Positions 7,886-17,677 of a stretch of 64,000 nucleotides of DNA are shown here, one piece after another (positions within the stretch are counted from its first letter, which is position 1; the number at the start of each line of letters is the position of its first letter). The DNA comes from WTGU01 sp965200925. GTDB lineage: Bacteria > Pseudomonadota > Alphaproteobacteria > UBA828. A model generated the notes under the pieces. It saw nothing but the letters and a program-made list of their open reading frames with translations. It was not told the DNA's origin and searched no databases. A program made the translations under genes and the position numbers. The stretch covers positions 3,162,001-3,226,000 of the forward strand of contig OZ241738.1 in NCBI GenBank assembly GCA_965200925.1, in the 5' to 3' direction.

Positions 7886-8878
7886 TCAGGCGTGAAGCAG
7901 CCCCACGATCGCCTGCGCCTCGGCGAGCTTGGCGTCGGCGATGCGCCGCGCGCGCGCCGCACCGTCCGTCATGACGCCGTCGATATAGGTGCGCTCCGCC
8001 ACGAGCTCGCGCATTCGGGCCGTGATCGGGCCTAACGTTCCGATCGCGAGATCGGCCAGTTTGTTCTTGAAGGCCGCGAAGCCCATCCCGGCATGTTCGG
8101 CGGCGACCGCCGCCACGGATTCACCGGCGAGCGCCGCGTAGATGCTCAGCAGGTTCGACGCCTCGGGCCGCCGCTCGGGCGCGTAGTCGAGGCCCGGCTC
8201 GGAATCCGTCTTCGCGCGCTTGATCTTGAGTGCGATCGTGTCGGCGTCGTCGGTCAGGTTGATCCGCGCGTAGTCGGAGCCGTCGGACTTGCTCATCTTG
8301 CGGCGGCCGTCGCGGAGGCTCATGACCCGCGTCGCGGTGCCCTGAATCAGCGGCTCGGGCAGGGGGAAGAATTCCCTCCCGCAGGAGCGGTTGAAGGCAC
8401 CGGCGAGATCGCGACAGAATTCCAGGTGCTGCTTCTGGTCCTCGCCTACCGGGACGTGGGTCGCGTGGTAAACGAGGATGTCGGCGGCCATCAGCACCGG
8501 ATAGGCGTAGAGGCCGAGGGGCGCGTTCTCGCGATTCTTCCCCGCCTTGTCCTTGAACTGGGTCATGCGGTTGAGCCAGCCGAGCGGAGCGAAGCAATTG
8601 AGCAGCCAGGCGAGCTCGGCGTGGGCCGGAACGCGGCTCTGGTTGAAGATGATGCAGGTTTCGGGATCGAGCCCGGCCGCCAGCAGGCCGGCCGCGACCT
8701 CGCGGGTGTTGGCCGCGAGCTGTGCCGGATCCTGCGGCACGGTGATCGCGTGCAGGTCGACGATGCAATAGAGGCAGTCGTAATCCCGCTGCATCGCGAC
8801 CCAATTCCTGATCGCACCGAGATAGTTGCCGAGATGCAGGTTGCCGGTCGGCTGGACACCGGAGAACACGCGCTTCAT
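7886..8878 (-). CDS. trpS: Tryptophanyl-tRNA synthetase
   Basis: A class I aminoacyl-tRNA synthetase that charges tRNA-Trp. The 330-residue length is normal. The HIGH-equivalent GNLHLGNYLGA lies near residue 12 and the KMSKS motif in GRRKMSKSDGS near 200. The ATG at 8878 starts the conserved MKRVFSGVQPTG. The gene lies downstream of murJ with a 56-nt gap, an arrangement seen in several alphaproteobacteria, and may be cotranscribed with it. Confidence 0.97.
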   Translation of the reverse strand: MKRVFSGVQPTGNLHLGNYLGAIRNWVAMQRDYDCLYCIVDLHAITVPQDPAQLAANTREVAAGLLAAGLDPETCIIFNQSRVPAHAELAWLLNCFAPLGWLNRMTQFKDKAGKNRENAPLGLYAYPVLMAADILVYHATHVPVGEDQKQHLEFCRDLAGAFNRSCGREFFPLPEPLIQGTATRVMSLRDGRRKMSKSDGSDYARINLTDDADTIALKIKRAKTDSEPGLDYAPERRPEASNLLSIYAALAGESVAAVAAEHAGMGFAAFKNKLADLAIGTLGPITARMRELVAERTYIDGVMTDGAARARRIADAKLAEAQAIVGLLHA

Positions 8879-8934
8879 GGCAGGGACGCTCCGCCCGCGG
8901 ACGGCGGGCTTTATCGCGCTCCCCTCCGGCGCGG

Positions 8935-10482
8935 TCAACCGCGGCGCCGGAGGAGGCCGCGCAGCTCGCGCAGCGACACCAGCCCGGCCGCGCCGGCGAG
9001 GCCGGCATAGGCCGCGAGGCCGGCGCCCGCGAGCGCGGCCAGTGCGAGGACGCGCCACCCGGCGGCCTGGGCAAGCAGGCCATCGACTCCGAGCCCCGTG
9101 CCCCACAGCACCGCCGCCATGCCGGCGCAGGCGGCCGCCATGCGCGGCAGCCTGCGGCGCAGGCGCGCGTCCGGCCGCAAATGGCCGCGCCGGGCGAGGC
9201 CGGCGGCGAGCAGGGCGACGTTGAGCCAGCCGGCCAGCGTCGTCGCCAGCGCGATCCCGACATGGGCCAGCGGCCCCATGAGGAGCAGGTTCAGCGCGAT
9301 GTTGACGAGCAGGCAGAGTACCGCGACGCGGACCGGGGTTCTGGTATCCTGCCGGGCGAAATAACCGGGCGCCAGCACCTTGATCAGCACGAAGGCGGGC
9401 AGTCCGCCGGCATAGGCCACGAGCGCCGCGGCCGTCGCCACGCTCTCCGCGGGGCCGAAGGCGCCGCGCTCGAACAGGACGACGACCGCGGGGCCGGCAA
9501 TGAGGGCGAGCGCCACCGCTGCCGGCAGCGCCAGCAGGAGTGCGAACTCGATGGCCCGGTTCAGGCTTCGCGCCGCTTCCGCCTCCTCTCCCGCCCGCAC
9601 CTGGCGGCTCAGGAGCGGCAGCAGCGCCGTCCCCACCGCCACGCCGACGACGCCGATCGGAAGCTGGTTCACGCGGTCCGCGTAATAGAGGAACGACACC
9701 GAGCCTGGCGGTAACAGCGAGGCGATGACGATGTCGATGACCAGATTGACCTGGGCCACGCCGGCGCCGAGCGCGGCCGGAGCAGCCACGACGAGGAGGC
9801 GCTTCACCCCCGGCGTGAGCCGCGGCATGCGCAGCCGCAGCGCCATGCCGGCGCGCCGCGCCGCCAGGACGAGCCAGACGAGCTGGACGACACCGCCGCC
9901 CGTGACTCCGATCGCCAGTGCATGCGCCGGCGTTTCCGTCCAGCGCGCGAGACCCAGCAGCGCGGCGATCAGGCAGAGATTGAGCAGGATCGGCGCGGCG
10001 GCGACCGCGGCGAACCGGTAGAGCGAGTTGAGGACCCCGCCCAGGAGGGACACCAGCGAGATGAAGAGGATATAGGGGAAGGTCAGGCGCGTGAGCTGGA
10101 CCGTCAGGTCGAACGTCTCCGGTTCGTCGGCGAAGCCCGGCGCCAGCCCCTGCATCAGCCACGGCATCGCGATCTGCGCGGCGATGACCAGCAGCAGGAG
10201 GACCCACAGGAGGACCGCGAGCGTGTCCTCCGCGAACGACTTGGCCGCGGCGCGGCCGTCGCGTTCCAGAATGCCGGCGAACAGCGGCACGAAGGCCGCG
10301 TTCATGGCGCCTTCCGCGAACAGCCGGCGCATGAAATTGGGCAGCTTGAAGGCGATGAAGAAGGCGTCGGCGGCGGGGCTCGCGCCCAGGATGGCGGCGA
10401 TCAGGATGTCCCGCGTGAATCCCAGCACGCGGGAGCCCATGGTGTAGCCGCCGACGGTCGCGGCCCAGCGGATCAGCGCCAT
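8935..10482 (-). CDS. murJ: MurJ lipid II flippase
   Basis: A 515-residue polytopic MOP-superfamily protein with about 14 transmembrane helices. It moves the peptidoglycan precursor lipid II across the inner membrane. The N-terminal segment SRVLGFTRDILIA holds the functionally important Arg residues of MurJ, followed by ADAFFIAFKLPNFMRRLFAEG. The start at 10482 gives MALIRW, as in homologues. It lies between glnD (30-nt gap) and trpS, all on the minus strand, suggesting a glnD-murJ-trpS unit. Confidence 0.95.
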   Translation of the reverse strand: MALIRWAATVGGYTMGSRVLGFTRDILIAAILGASPAADAFFIAFKLPNFMRRLFAEGAMNAAFVPLFAGILERDGRAAAKSFAEDTLAVLLWVLLLLVIAAQIAMPWLMQGLAPGFADEPETFDLTVQLTRLTFPYILFISLVSLLGGVLNSLYRFAAVAAAPILLNLCLIAALLGLARWTETPAHALAIGVTGGGVVQLVWLVLAARRAGMALRLRMPRLTPGVKRLLVVAAPAALGAGVAQVNLVIDIVIASLLPPGSVSFLYYADRVNQLPIGVVGVAVGTALLPLLSRQVRAGEEAEAARSLNRAIEFALLLALPAAVALALIAGPAVVVLFERGAFGPAESVATAAALVAYAGGLPAFVLIKVLAPGYFARQDTRTPVRVAVLCLLVNIALNLLLMGPLAHVGIALATTLAGWLNVALLAAGLARRGHLRPDARLRRRLPRMAAACAGMAAVLWGTGLGVDGLLAQAAGWRVLALAALAGAGLAAYAGLAGAAGLVSLRELRGLLRRRG

Positions 10483-10512
10483 CGCGCTCCTTACCCGGTG
10501 GGGATCGGCGGC

Positions 10513-13230
10513 TCAGGCGGCCGCGCGGCGGCCCGCCTCGCCGGTGTCGCACCGGAGCATCGCGATCAGCCGGCCGCGCACCAGGTCGATCTGGCTGTCG
10601 CGGGAGAGCTTCAGGCCGAAACGGTCGCGGACGTAGAACACGTCGACCGCGCGCGAGCCCAAGGTTGAGGCGTGCGCGGAACCGATCGAAAGGCCGCAGG
10701 CGCTGAGCGTGCGCGCGATGTCATGGAGCAGCCACGGGCGATCGCACGCGCTGACCTCGATCACTGTGTGTCCCAGACTCGCCGCGTTGTCGACCAGGAC
10801 CTCGGGCTCGACCGCGATGGTGTCGGCCGGCGGCGCCCGCCGGGCGGGGGCCGCGCCTCCGCGGAGCGCGCAGGCGACGCCCGCCCGGAGCCGCTCCAGG
10901 CCGTCCGCATCGGCGGGCACGCCGCCGCCTGCGCCCTGGACTCGAAAAGTATCGAGCGCCATGCCGTCGCCGGTGGTGTGGACGCGGGCATCGACGATGC
11001 TAGCGCCCGCCGCCGCCACCGCGCCGGCCGCCGCGGCGAACAGGCCGGGGTGGTCGGGCGCGTAGAGCGTGACCTCCGCCACCCCCCTGCCGCGGTCGGC
11101 CCTGGCCTCGACCACGGGGCCGTTCCCGCCGCTTCTCCGCACCAGCCGGGCGTGGTGCTCCTGCATCGCCGTATCGGTGGAGAGCCAGTAGGGCGTGTCC
11201 AACTTCGTTTCGAACCGGTCGATTTCGGCGTCGCTCCAGTCCGTCAGGCGCGCCCGCAGGGAAGCGCGCGCGCGCGCAGCCTGCTCTTCCCCGTCTTCCG
11301 CCTCGCGGCCGCCGGCCAGGACCTCCTCGGCGCGATGGTAGAGGGCGCGCAGCAGCGAGCCCTTCCATGCGTTCCAGCGGCCGGGGCCCACGGCGGCGAT
11401 GTCGGCAGCGGTCAGCACCAGCAGCATCCGCAGGCGCTCCAGCGAGCCGATGCGGGCCGCGAAATAGGCCACCGTCTGCGGGTCGTTCGGGTCGCGCTTG
11501 AACGCCGTCAGGCTGAAGAGAAGATGATGGCGGACCAGCCAAGCGACGGTCTCGGCCTCGGCGGGCGCGTAGCCGAGCCTGCGCGCGATGCGCCGGGCAA
11601 TGGCGCCACCCGCCGTCGAATGGTCGCGGCCCCGCCCCTTCGCCACGTCGTGTAGGAAGAGCGCAAGATAGAGGGCGTCGCGCGCCCGCACCTTGTGGAC
11701 GAGCGCGCTGGCAAGCGGCAGGTCGTCGGCCAGCGCCCCGCTCTCGATGGCCGCGAGCACGCCGACCGCCCGGATGCTGTGCTCGTCGACGGTGTAGGCG
11801 TGGTAGAGGTCGTGCTGGGTTTGCGCCACGATCTGCCCGAAATCGGGCAGGAAGCGGCCGAGCACGCCGGCCTCGTTCATCAGCCGCAGGGTCCGTTCCG
11901 GTCCGCGCCGGTCGGTGAGGATGGCGTGGAATGCGCGATTGGCCTCTGGGTCGTCGCGCACCGGGGCGGCGATCAGGCCCAGGCTCCGATGAATCAGGCG
12001 CAGCGCCGCCGGGTGGATGTCCCGGCCCTCGATCTGTGCGCGCCGGAAGATCGCGATCAGCCGCGCCGGCCGTTCGGCGAAGGCGCCTTCGTCGGCGACC
12101 GCGATGCGCCCGCCGGAAACCAGCAGCCCGTCGCGCGCCGGCCCGCTGGCCGCCCCGGCGTCGCGCACCGGCACCGGATCGAGACGCTCCGCCTCGATGA
12201 CGGCACAGAAGATCCGGGTGAGCTCCCCCACCGTCTTCGCTACCCGGAAATAGCGCTTCATGAAACGCTCGACCGCGAGGTTGCCCGGCCCCACTCGGAA
12301 GCCCATGCGCGCGGCGATTTCCGGTTGCCGGTCGAAGGTAAGCCGGTCCTCCGCCCGGCCGCTGACGGTGTGGAGATGGGCGCGGACGCGCCAGAGGAAT
12401 CCTTGCGCCTGCGCGAAACGGAGATATTCCCCCCGGCTCAGGACGCCGCGTCCGACGAGCTCGCCGAAGCGTTCGACGCGGAAGAGGTATTTCGCGATCC
12501 AGAACAGCGCGTGGAGGTCCCGCAGGCCGCCCTTGCCATCCTTGACGTGGGGCTCGAGGAGGTAGCGGGAACCGCCCGTGCGCGCATGGCGCGCGTCGCG
12601 CTCCTCGAGCTTGGCGGCCACGAACGCCGCCTCGCCGCCCGAGACGATCTCGGCCAGGAAACGCCGGTGAAAAGCCCGGTAGAGGGATTCGTCGCCCCAG
12701 ACGGGGCGCGATTCGAGCAACGCGGTGCGGATCGTCATGTCGCCGCCCGCTCGCCGCAGGCAGTCCGCGACCGAACGGGTGGCGTGGCCGACGGAGAGGC
12801 CGAGATCCCACATCATGTAGAGCAGATACTCGACGATCTGCTCGCCGCGCCCAGTCAGCTTGTAGGGATGCAGGAACAGGATGTCGACGTCGGAACGGGG
12901 GGCGAGGTCGCGGCGGCCGTAGCCGCCCACCGCCACCAGCGCGAGCCGGTCGGCCGTGGTCGGGTTGGGCTCGGGATAGACGACGCGCGCCGCCCTTTCC
13001 AGCACGCCGTGCAGGAGGCCGTCCATCAGGGAGGTCTGGAGGGCGACGATCCCGGCCCCCGCCGCGCCGGCCTCGAGGCGCCGGCGGAGTTCCCGCCGGC
13101 CGTCGCGCAAGGCTTCCCGCGCCAGCGCGAGGACGGCCCGTCGGTCGTCCCGCCCGATTCGCTCGATCGCCCCGGCGAAGGCGCGCCGGTCGAACACGGT
13201 CCGCCGGTGCCGCCCGGAATCCGTGCTCAT
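10513..13230 (-). CDS. glnD: GlnD, [protein-PII] uridylyltransferase / uridylyl-removing enzyme
   Basis: The glutamine sensor that uridylylates and de-uridylylates PII. The 905-residue protein shows a nucleotidyltransferase domain with GGYGRRDLAPRSDVDILFL (about residues 90-110), the GlnD PII-UTase helical domain, an HD domain with LFLHDVAKGRGRDHS (about 510-525) and two C-terminal ACT domains (ALYAPDHPGLF and IEVSACDRPWLLHDIA). Start 13230 (MSTDSGRHRR) was preferred over an in-frame upstream start at 13308 that adds an unconserved stretch. It diverges from rseP across a 221-bp region that should carry both promoters. Confidence 0.96.
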   Translation of the reverse strand: MSTDSGRHRRTVFDRRAFAGAIERIGRDDRRAVLALAREALRDGRRELRRRLEAGAAGAGIVALQTSLMDGLLHGVLERAARVVYPEPNPTTADRLALVAVGGYGRRDLAPRSDVDILFLHPYKLTGRGEQIVEYLLYMMWDLGLSVGHATRSVADCLRRAGGDMTIRTALLESRPVWGDESLYRAFHRRFLAEIVSGGEAAFVAAKLEERDARHARTGGSRYLLEPHVKDGKGGLRDLHALFWIAKYLFRVERFGELVGRGVLSRGEYLRFAQAQGFLWRVRAHLHTVSGRAEDRLTFDRQPEIAARMGFRVGPGNLAVERFMKRYFRVAKTVGELTRIFCAVIEAERLDPVPVRDAGAASGPARDGLLVSGGRIAVADEGAFAERPARLIAIFRRAQIEGRDIHPAALRLIHRSLGLIAAPVRDDPEANRAFHAILTDRRGPERTLRLMNEAGVLGRFLPDFGQIVAQTQHDLYHAYTVDEHSIRAVGVLAAIESGALADDLPLASALVHKVRARDALYLALFLHDVAKGRGRDHSTAGGAIARRIARRLGYAPAEAETVAWLVRHHLLFSLTAFKRDPNDPQTVAYFAARIGSLERLRMLLVLTAADIAAVGPGRWNAWKGSLLRALYHRAEEVLAGGREAEDGEEQAARARASLRARLTDWSDAEIDRFETKLDTPYWLSTDTAMQEHHARLVRRSGGNGPVVEARADRGRGVAEVTLYAPDHPGLFAAAAGAVAAAGASIVDARVHTTGDGMALDTFRVQGAGGGVPADADGLERLRAGVACALRGGAAPARRAPPADTIAVEPEVLVDNAASLGHTVIEVSACDRPWLLHDIARTLSACGLSIGSAHASTLGSRAVDVFYVRDRFGLKLSRDSQIDLVRGRLIAMLRCDTGEAGRRAAA

Positions 13231-13451
13231 GCTCGTGGCCGCGGGCCGCAGCACGCCATGGACGCTCTCCAACCGCCAAGCACAGGCGCGCCGCGGTCGA
13301 TCGCGCAACTCTCAGCCACGAACCTTGCCTCGAACGCGATCCACCTGCAAGCTTGGGGGACGGCGGATGCGGGATTCGTCGCGGCCACGGTCGTGTACGA
13401 TCGCCCGCGCGACCCGCTCACGCCGCGACCGAGGCCCGACCGCCCGCGCCC

Positions 13452-14792
13452 ATGGACCTGATCGTCGACAAGCTGAACTACGTTTGGCCGTTTCTCGCGG
13501 TGATCACCCCCGTGGTGTTTTTCCACGAGCTCGGCCATTACTTGGTCGCGCGGCTGAACGGGGTCCGGGTGGAGGTGTTCTCGATCGGCTTCGGGCCCGA
13601 GCTCTTCGGCGTCGACGACCGCCACGGCACGCGCTGGAAATTCTGCGCCCTGCCGTTAGGCGGCTACGTCAAGTTCCACGGCGACGCGAACGCGGCCAGT
13701 GCGCCGGCCGAGTCCGATGCGCCGCCGCCCGACGCCTTCCACGCCAAGAACGTGGGCCAGCGGTCGGCCATCGCCTTCGCGGGCCCGTTCGCGAATTTCG
13801 TTCTCGCGGCGGCGATTTTCACGGTCGTCTTCCTGGTCGTGGGCCAGCGCTATACGCCGGTGGAGATCGGCTCGGTGCGCGAGGGAAGCCCGGCCGCCCT
13901 CGCGGGCCTCCAGCCCGGCGACCGGCTGGTCTCCCTCGACGGCGACAGCGTCGAGCGGTTCGAGGACCTGGATTTCGTCCTGCTGCAAAATCTGGGCGAG
14001 CCGATCGTTCTCACGGTCGAACGCGACGGCACCCTGCGCGAATTCGCGATCGAGCCAGAGGTCGTCGAGGTGATCGACGAGTTCGACAAGCTTCAGCGCT
14101 TCGGCGACATCGGCGCGCGGCCGTTCCTGCCGGCTGCAATCCACCAGGTCGTGGCGGGCGGCCCCGCCGACAGGGGCGGCATCCGGCCGGGAGACACGAT
14201 CGTGAGCGTCCAGGGCGCCGCGATCGAGGGGTTCGACGATCTGCGCGGTGTCATCGAGCGCAATCCTTCCGTGCCGCTGGCCGTCGTCGTCGCCCGGGAC
14301 GGGCGCCGGGAGACGCTCACGGTCACGCCCGATTCGATCGACGGGAAGGGGCGGATCGGGGTCTATCCCGAGGAGCGGGTCGCCTACCGCGATCTCGGGG
14401 TCGTCGCCTCGATCCGGGCCGGGATCGAATATACCTACCTCCTGGCCGCAGCCAACCTGCGGGTGATCGGCCAGATGATCACCGGGGCGCGGTCCGCCGA
14501 GCAGTTGAGCGGCCCCGTCGGCATCGCCGTCATGTCGCGGACGGTGGTCGAACGCGGCATCGCCGGGTTCATCGAATTCACGGCACTGATCTCCATCGCC
14601 CTCGGTCTGATCAATCTGGTCCCGATCCCGCCGCTCGACGGCGGCCATCTCCTCTACAATGGCGTGGAGGCGGTGCTGCGACGCCCCCTGACCGCCCGGC
14701 TCCAGCAGATCGGCGCGACCATCGGGCTCACGCTCGTCATCGCGCTGATGGTCTGGGTGACGGCGAAGGACATCATCGGTCTCGCGTCATGA
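13452..14792 (+). CDS. rseP: RseP site-2 protease (intramembrane zinc metalloprotease)
   Basis: An inner-membrane protease that performs regulated intramembrane proteolysis in the envelope stress response and clears signal peptides. The 446-residue protein has the zinc motif HELGH at residues 25-29 in the first transmembrane helix, two PDZ domains (about 120-210 and 215-300) and the second catalytic motif LDGGHLL near residue 397. Start ATG 13452 gives MDLIVDKLNY. Its stop overlaps the bamA start (ATGA). dxr, cdsA and uppS, often found upstream in this class, are absent; glnD diverges instead. Confidence 0.95.
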   Translation: MDLIVDKLNYVWPFLAVITPVVFFHELGHYLVARLNGVRVEVFSIGFGPELFGVDDRHGTRWKFCALPLGGYVKFHGDANAASAPAESDAPPPDAFHAKNVGQRSAIAFAGPFANFVLAAAIFTVVFLVVGQRYTPVEIGSVREGSPAALAGLQPGDRLVSLDGDSVERFEDLDFVLLQNLGEPIVLTVERDGTLREFAIEPEVVEVIDEFDKLQRFGDIGARPFLPAAIHQVVAGGPADRGGIRPGDTIVSVQGAAIEGFDDLRGVIERNPSVPLAVVVARDGRRETLTVTPDSIDGKGRIGVYPEERVAYRDLGVVASIRAGIEYTYLLAAANLRVIGQMITGARSAEQLSGPVGIAVMSRTVVERGIAGFIEFTALISIALGLINLVPIPPLDGGHLLYNGVEAVLRRPLTARLQQIGATIGLTLVIALMVWVTAKDIIGLAS

Positions 14793-17110
14793 GAACTCCC
14801 GCAAGGCGAACCCGCCCGTCGGCGAAAGCCGAATCCCGCACCCGGCGGCGCCTTCACGCCCTGGCGGCCCTGTTCGCGGCGGCGTGGCTCGGCGTCTGGC
14901 TCGGCGCGGCGGCGCAGGCGCAGACCGTCGAGGAAATCCGCGTCGAGGGCAACGAGCGCATCGAAGCCGAGACGGTGCGCTCCTACCTGCCGGTCGTCCC
15001 CGGCGACGAGGCCGACACGCGCGCGATCAATCGTTCCCTGAAGAGCTTGTTCGCGACCGGCCTCTTCGCCGACGTGGCCATCCGGCGGGAGGGCGGCGCG
15101 CTGATCGTCAGCGTGGTCGAGAACCCGATCGTGAACCGCGTCGTGTTTGAAGGGAACCGGACCATCGAGGACGACGCCCTCGCCCCCGAGATCAAGCTCA
15201 AGCCGCGGGAGGTCTATACCCGGCCCCGGGTACGGGCGGACGTGCAACGCCTGACGGACATCTACCGCCTCAGCGGCCGCTTCGCCGTGCGCATCGAGCC
15301 CAAGATCGTCCAGCTTCCGCAGAACCGGGTGGACCTGGTCTTCGAGATCGACGAGGGCTCCGTCACCGACATCCGGCGGATTGACTTCGTCGGCAACGAA
15401 CACTTCAGCGACGGCGATCTCAAGGAAGTGATCCAGACGACGGAGAGTGCCTGGTACCGCTTCTTCACGCGCAACGACACCTACGATCCCGACCGGCTGG
15501 CGTTCGACCGGGAGTTGCTGCGTCGGTTCTATCTCGCCGAGGGCTACGCCGATTTCCGCGTGGCCTCGGCGGTGGCCGAGCTGACCCGGGAGGGCGGCGA
15601 ATTCTTCATCACCTTTTCCCTGGAGGAGGGGGAGCGCTACCGGATCGGCACCGTCGACGTCGAAAGCATGCTGCGGGATCTGGATCCGGAGACGCTCCGT
15701 CCCGCGCTGGGCGTAACGCCCGGCGACTGGTACGACGCGGACGAGGTCGAGGAAACGGTCCAGGCGCTGACGGAAACCGTCGGCAGCCGCGGCTACGCCT
15801 TCGTGGACGTGGTGCCTCGCATCGAACGGGACCGGGAGGCTCGCACCCTCGACGTGATCTTCGAGATCGGGGAGGGCGCGCGGGTCTATATCGACCGCAT
15901 CGATATCGTCGGCAACACCCGCACCCTCGATGAGGTGATCCGGCGCGAATTCCGGCTGGTCGAGGGCGACGCCTTCAACTCCGCTCGTATCCGCCGCTCG
16001 CGGCAGCGCATCCAGAACCTGGGTTTCTTCGACAGGGTGGACATTCAGACCGAGGAGGGCGACGCGCCGGACCGCTCGGTCCTCACGGTCGAGGTGGGCG
16101 AGGCGCCGACCGGCGAGCTCAGCTTCGGCGCCGGTGTCTCGTCGCTGGACGGATTCCTGGGCGACATCGGCCTCCGGGAGCGCAACCTGCTCGGGCGGGG
16201 TCAGGCACTCGACCTGAGCCTCACGGTGGCGGAACGCCGGCAGGAGATCGACCTGGGCTTCACCGAGCCATATTTTCTCGATCGCAACGTCTCCGTCGGC
16301 TTCGACGTCTTCGGAAAGACGATCGACCTGCAGGACGAGAGTTCGTTCGACCGCGAGACGACCGGCGGCGTCCTCAGGGCCGGCTATCCCCTGGCCGAGC
16401 GGTTGCGCCATGCGGCGGACTACACGTTCAAGATCGACGACATCAGCAACATCGCGGCGGACGCCTCGCGGTTCATCCGCAGGCAGGAGGGGGAAACGAC
16501 GACCTCCGCGCTGGCGCACGGGCTGACCTACGACTTGCGCGACAACCGCCTCGACCCCACCGAGGGGTATTTCGCGCGCTTCCGCCAGGAGCTCGCGGGC
16601 CTGGGCGGCGACGTGTACTTCCTCAAACACACCCTCTCCTACGGCTATTTCCATTCGCTGTGGGACGGATGGGTGCTGAGTGCCTTGAGCCGCAGCGGCT
16701 ACGTCTTCGGCCTGGGCGAGGACGTCCGCGTGAGCGACCGGTTCTTCCTCGGTGGCAACAACCTTCGCGGCTTCGAGCGCGGCGGGGTGGGGCCCCGCGA
16801 TGCGGCCACCGGCGATGCGCTCGGCGGCAACCTGTTCTATTCGGTGACGGGCGAGTTGGGCTTCCCGATCGGCCCCCGCAGCGAAATCGATCTGCGCGGT
16901 GCCTTCTTCGTCGACGCCGGCAGCCTCGCCATGACCGACGACGAAGGCGGCGGTATCCACGACGAGGGTTCCCCGCGCGTCTCGCTGGGCGTCGGGCTGG
17001 TCTTCCGCTCGCCGCTCGGCCCGATCAGGCTCGATTTCTCGCATGCTCTGGTGAAGGAGGATTTCGACGAGACGGAGAGCTTCCGCTTCACCTTCGGCAC
17101 GAGGCTGTAG
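14789..17110 (+). CDS. bamA: BamA, outer membrane protein assembly factor
   Basis: The central Omp85 insertase of the BAM complex. The 773-residue precursor has an Arg-rich N-region followed by a hydrophobic signal segment (about 25-45, ending AAAQAQ), five POTRA domains (about 47-450; starts such as IEEIRVEGN-like VEEIRVEGN and RIDFVGNEHFSDG) and a C-terminal barrel. The barrel contains the loop-6 motif in GGNNLRGFERGG (about residues 655-665). It is translationally coupled to rseP by a 4-nt overlap and followed at 3 nt by skp, the chaperone that feeds it. Confidence 0.96.
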   Translation: MRTPARRTRPSAKAESRTRRRLHALAALFAAAWLGVWLGAAAQAQTVEEIRVEGNERIEAETVRSYLPVVPGDEADTRAINRSLKSLFATGLFADVAIRREGGALIVSVVENPIVNRVVFEGNRTIEDDALAPEIKLKPREVYTRPRVRADVQRLTDIYRLSGRFAVRIEPKIVQLPQNRVDLVFEIDEGSVTDIRRIDFVGNEHFSDGDLKEVIQTTESAWYRFFTRNDTYDPDRLAFDRELLRRFYLAEGYADFRVASAVAELTREGGEFFITFSLEEGERYRIGTVDVESMLRDLDPETLRPALGVTPGDWYDADEVEETVQALTETVGSRGYAFVDVVPRIERDREARTLDVIFEIGEGARVYIDRIDIVGNTRTLDEVIRREFRLVEGDAFNSARIRRSRQRIQNLGFFDRVDIQTEEGDAPDRSVLTVEVGEAPTGELSFGAGVSSLDGFLGDIGLRERNLLGRGQALDLSLTVAERRQEIDLGFTEPYFLDRNVSVGFDVFGKTIDLQDESSFDRETTGGVLRAGYPLAERLRHAADYTFKIDDISNIAADASRFIRRQEGETTTSALAHGLTYDLRDNRLDPTEGYFARFRQELAGLGGDVYFLKHTLSYGYFHSLWDGWVLSALSRSGYVFGLGEDVRVSDRFFLGGNNLRGFERGGVGPRDAATGDALGGNLFYSVTGELGFPIGPRSEIDLRGAFFVDAGSLAMTDDEGGGIHDEGSPRVSLGVGLVFRSPLGPIRLDFSHALVKEDFDETESFRFTFGTRL

Positions 17111-17113
17111 GGG

Positions 17114-17677
17114 ATGGGCGGATGGCGAGGGCTCCGGTTCGCGTTCGCTTTCGCTGTCCTCTGCGCCGCCCTCGCAGGCACGGGCGCGGCGGCCCAGGAG
17201 GCGCGTGGGACACATGTCGCAATCATCGAGATGAGCCGGATACTCGGAGAGGCGGCGGCGCTCCGCTCGATCCAGGCCCAGGGCGAGGCGCAGCGCCGGC
17301 TCTACGCCGCGGACGCACAGGCCGAGGCGGCGCGGTTGCGCGAAGTCCGGGACGAGCTCAAGCGGCAGGAAACGCTGCTGGAGCCGGCCGCCCTGGAGGA
17401 GCACCAGCGCGCCTTCAACCGGCAGGTGCGAGCGGCGGACCAGAGGGCGCAGGAGCGCAGCCGCCTGCTGCGCCTCGCCGTGCAGGAAGGCGAGGACAGG
17501 TTCCGTGTCGCCCTGCAGCAGGTCGTGGCCGAGGTGGCGGAGGAACGCGGCCTCGCGGTCGTGGTGCCGGTCAACCGCTCGCTGTTCGCCGTCGCCGAGC
17601 ACAACGTGACGGACGAAGTGATCCGGCGCATGAACGACACGTTCGCCGAAATAACCCTCAAGTTCGAACGCGACTGA
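17114..17677 (+). CDS. skp: Skp/OmpH family periplasmic chaperone
   Basis: A 187-residue periplasmic holdase for unfolded outer-membrane proteins. There is a signal peptide (about 1-27, ending GAAAQ), then the short beta core (THVAIIEMSRIL) and long charged helices (about 45-150) that form the tentacles of the trimer. The C-terminal strand AVVVPVNRSLFAV closes the body. The stop overlaps the lpxD ATG (ATGA-type), continuing the bamA-skp-lpxD operon order known from many proteobacteria. Confidence 0.9.
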   Translation: MGGWRGLRFAFAFAVLCAALAGTGAAAQEARGTHVAIIEMSRILGEAAALRSIQAQGEAQRRLYAADAQAEAARLREVRDELKRQETLLEPAALEEHQRAFNRQVRAADQRAQERSRLLRLAVQEGEDRFRVALQQVVAEVAEERGLAVVVPVNRSLFAVAEHNVTDEVIRRMNDTFAEITLKFERD

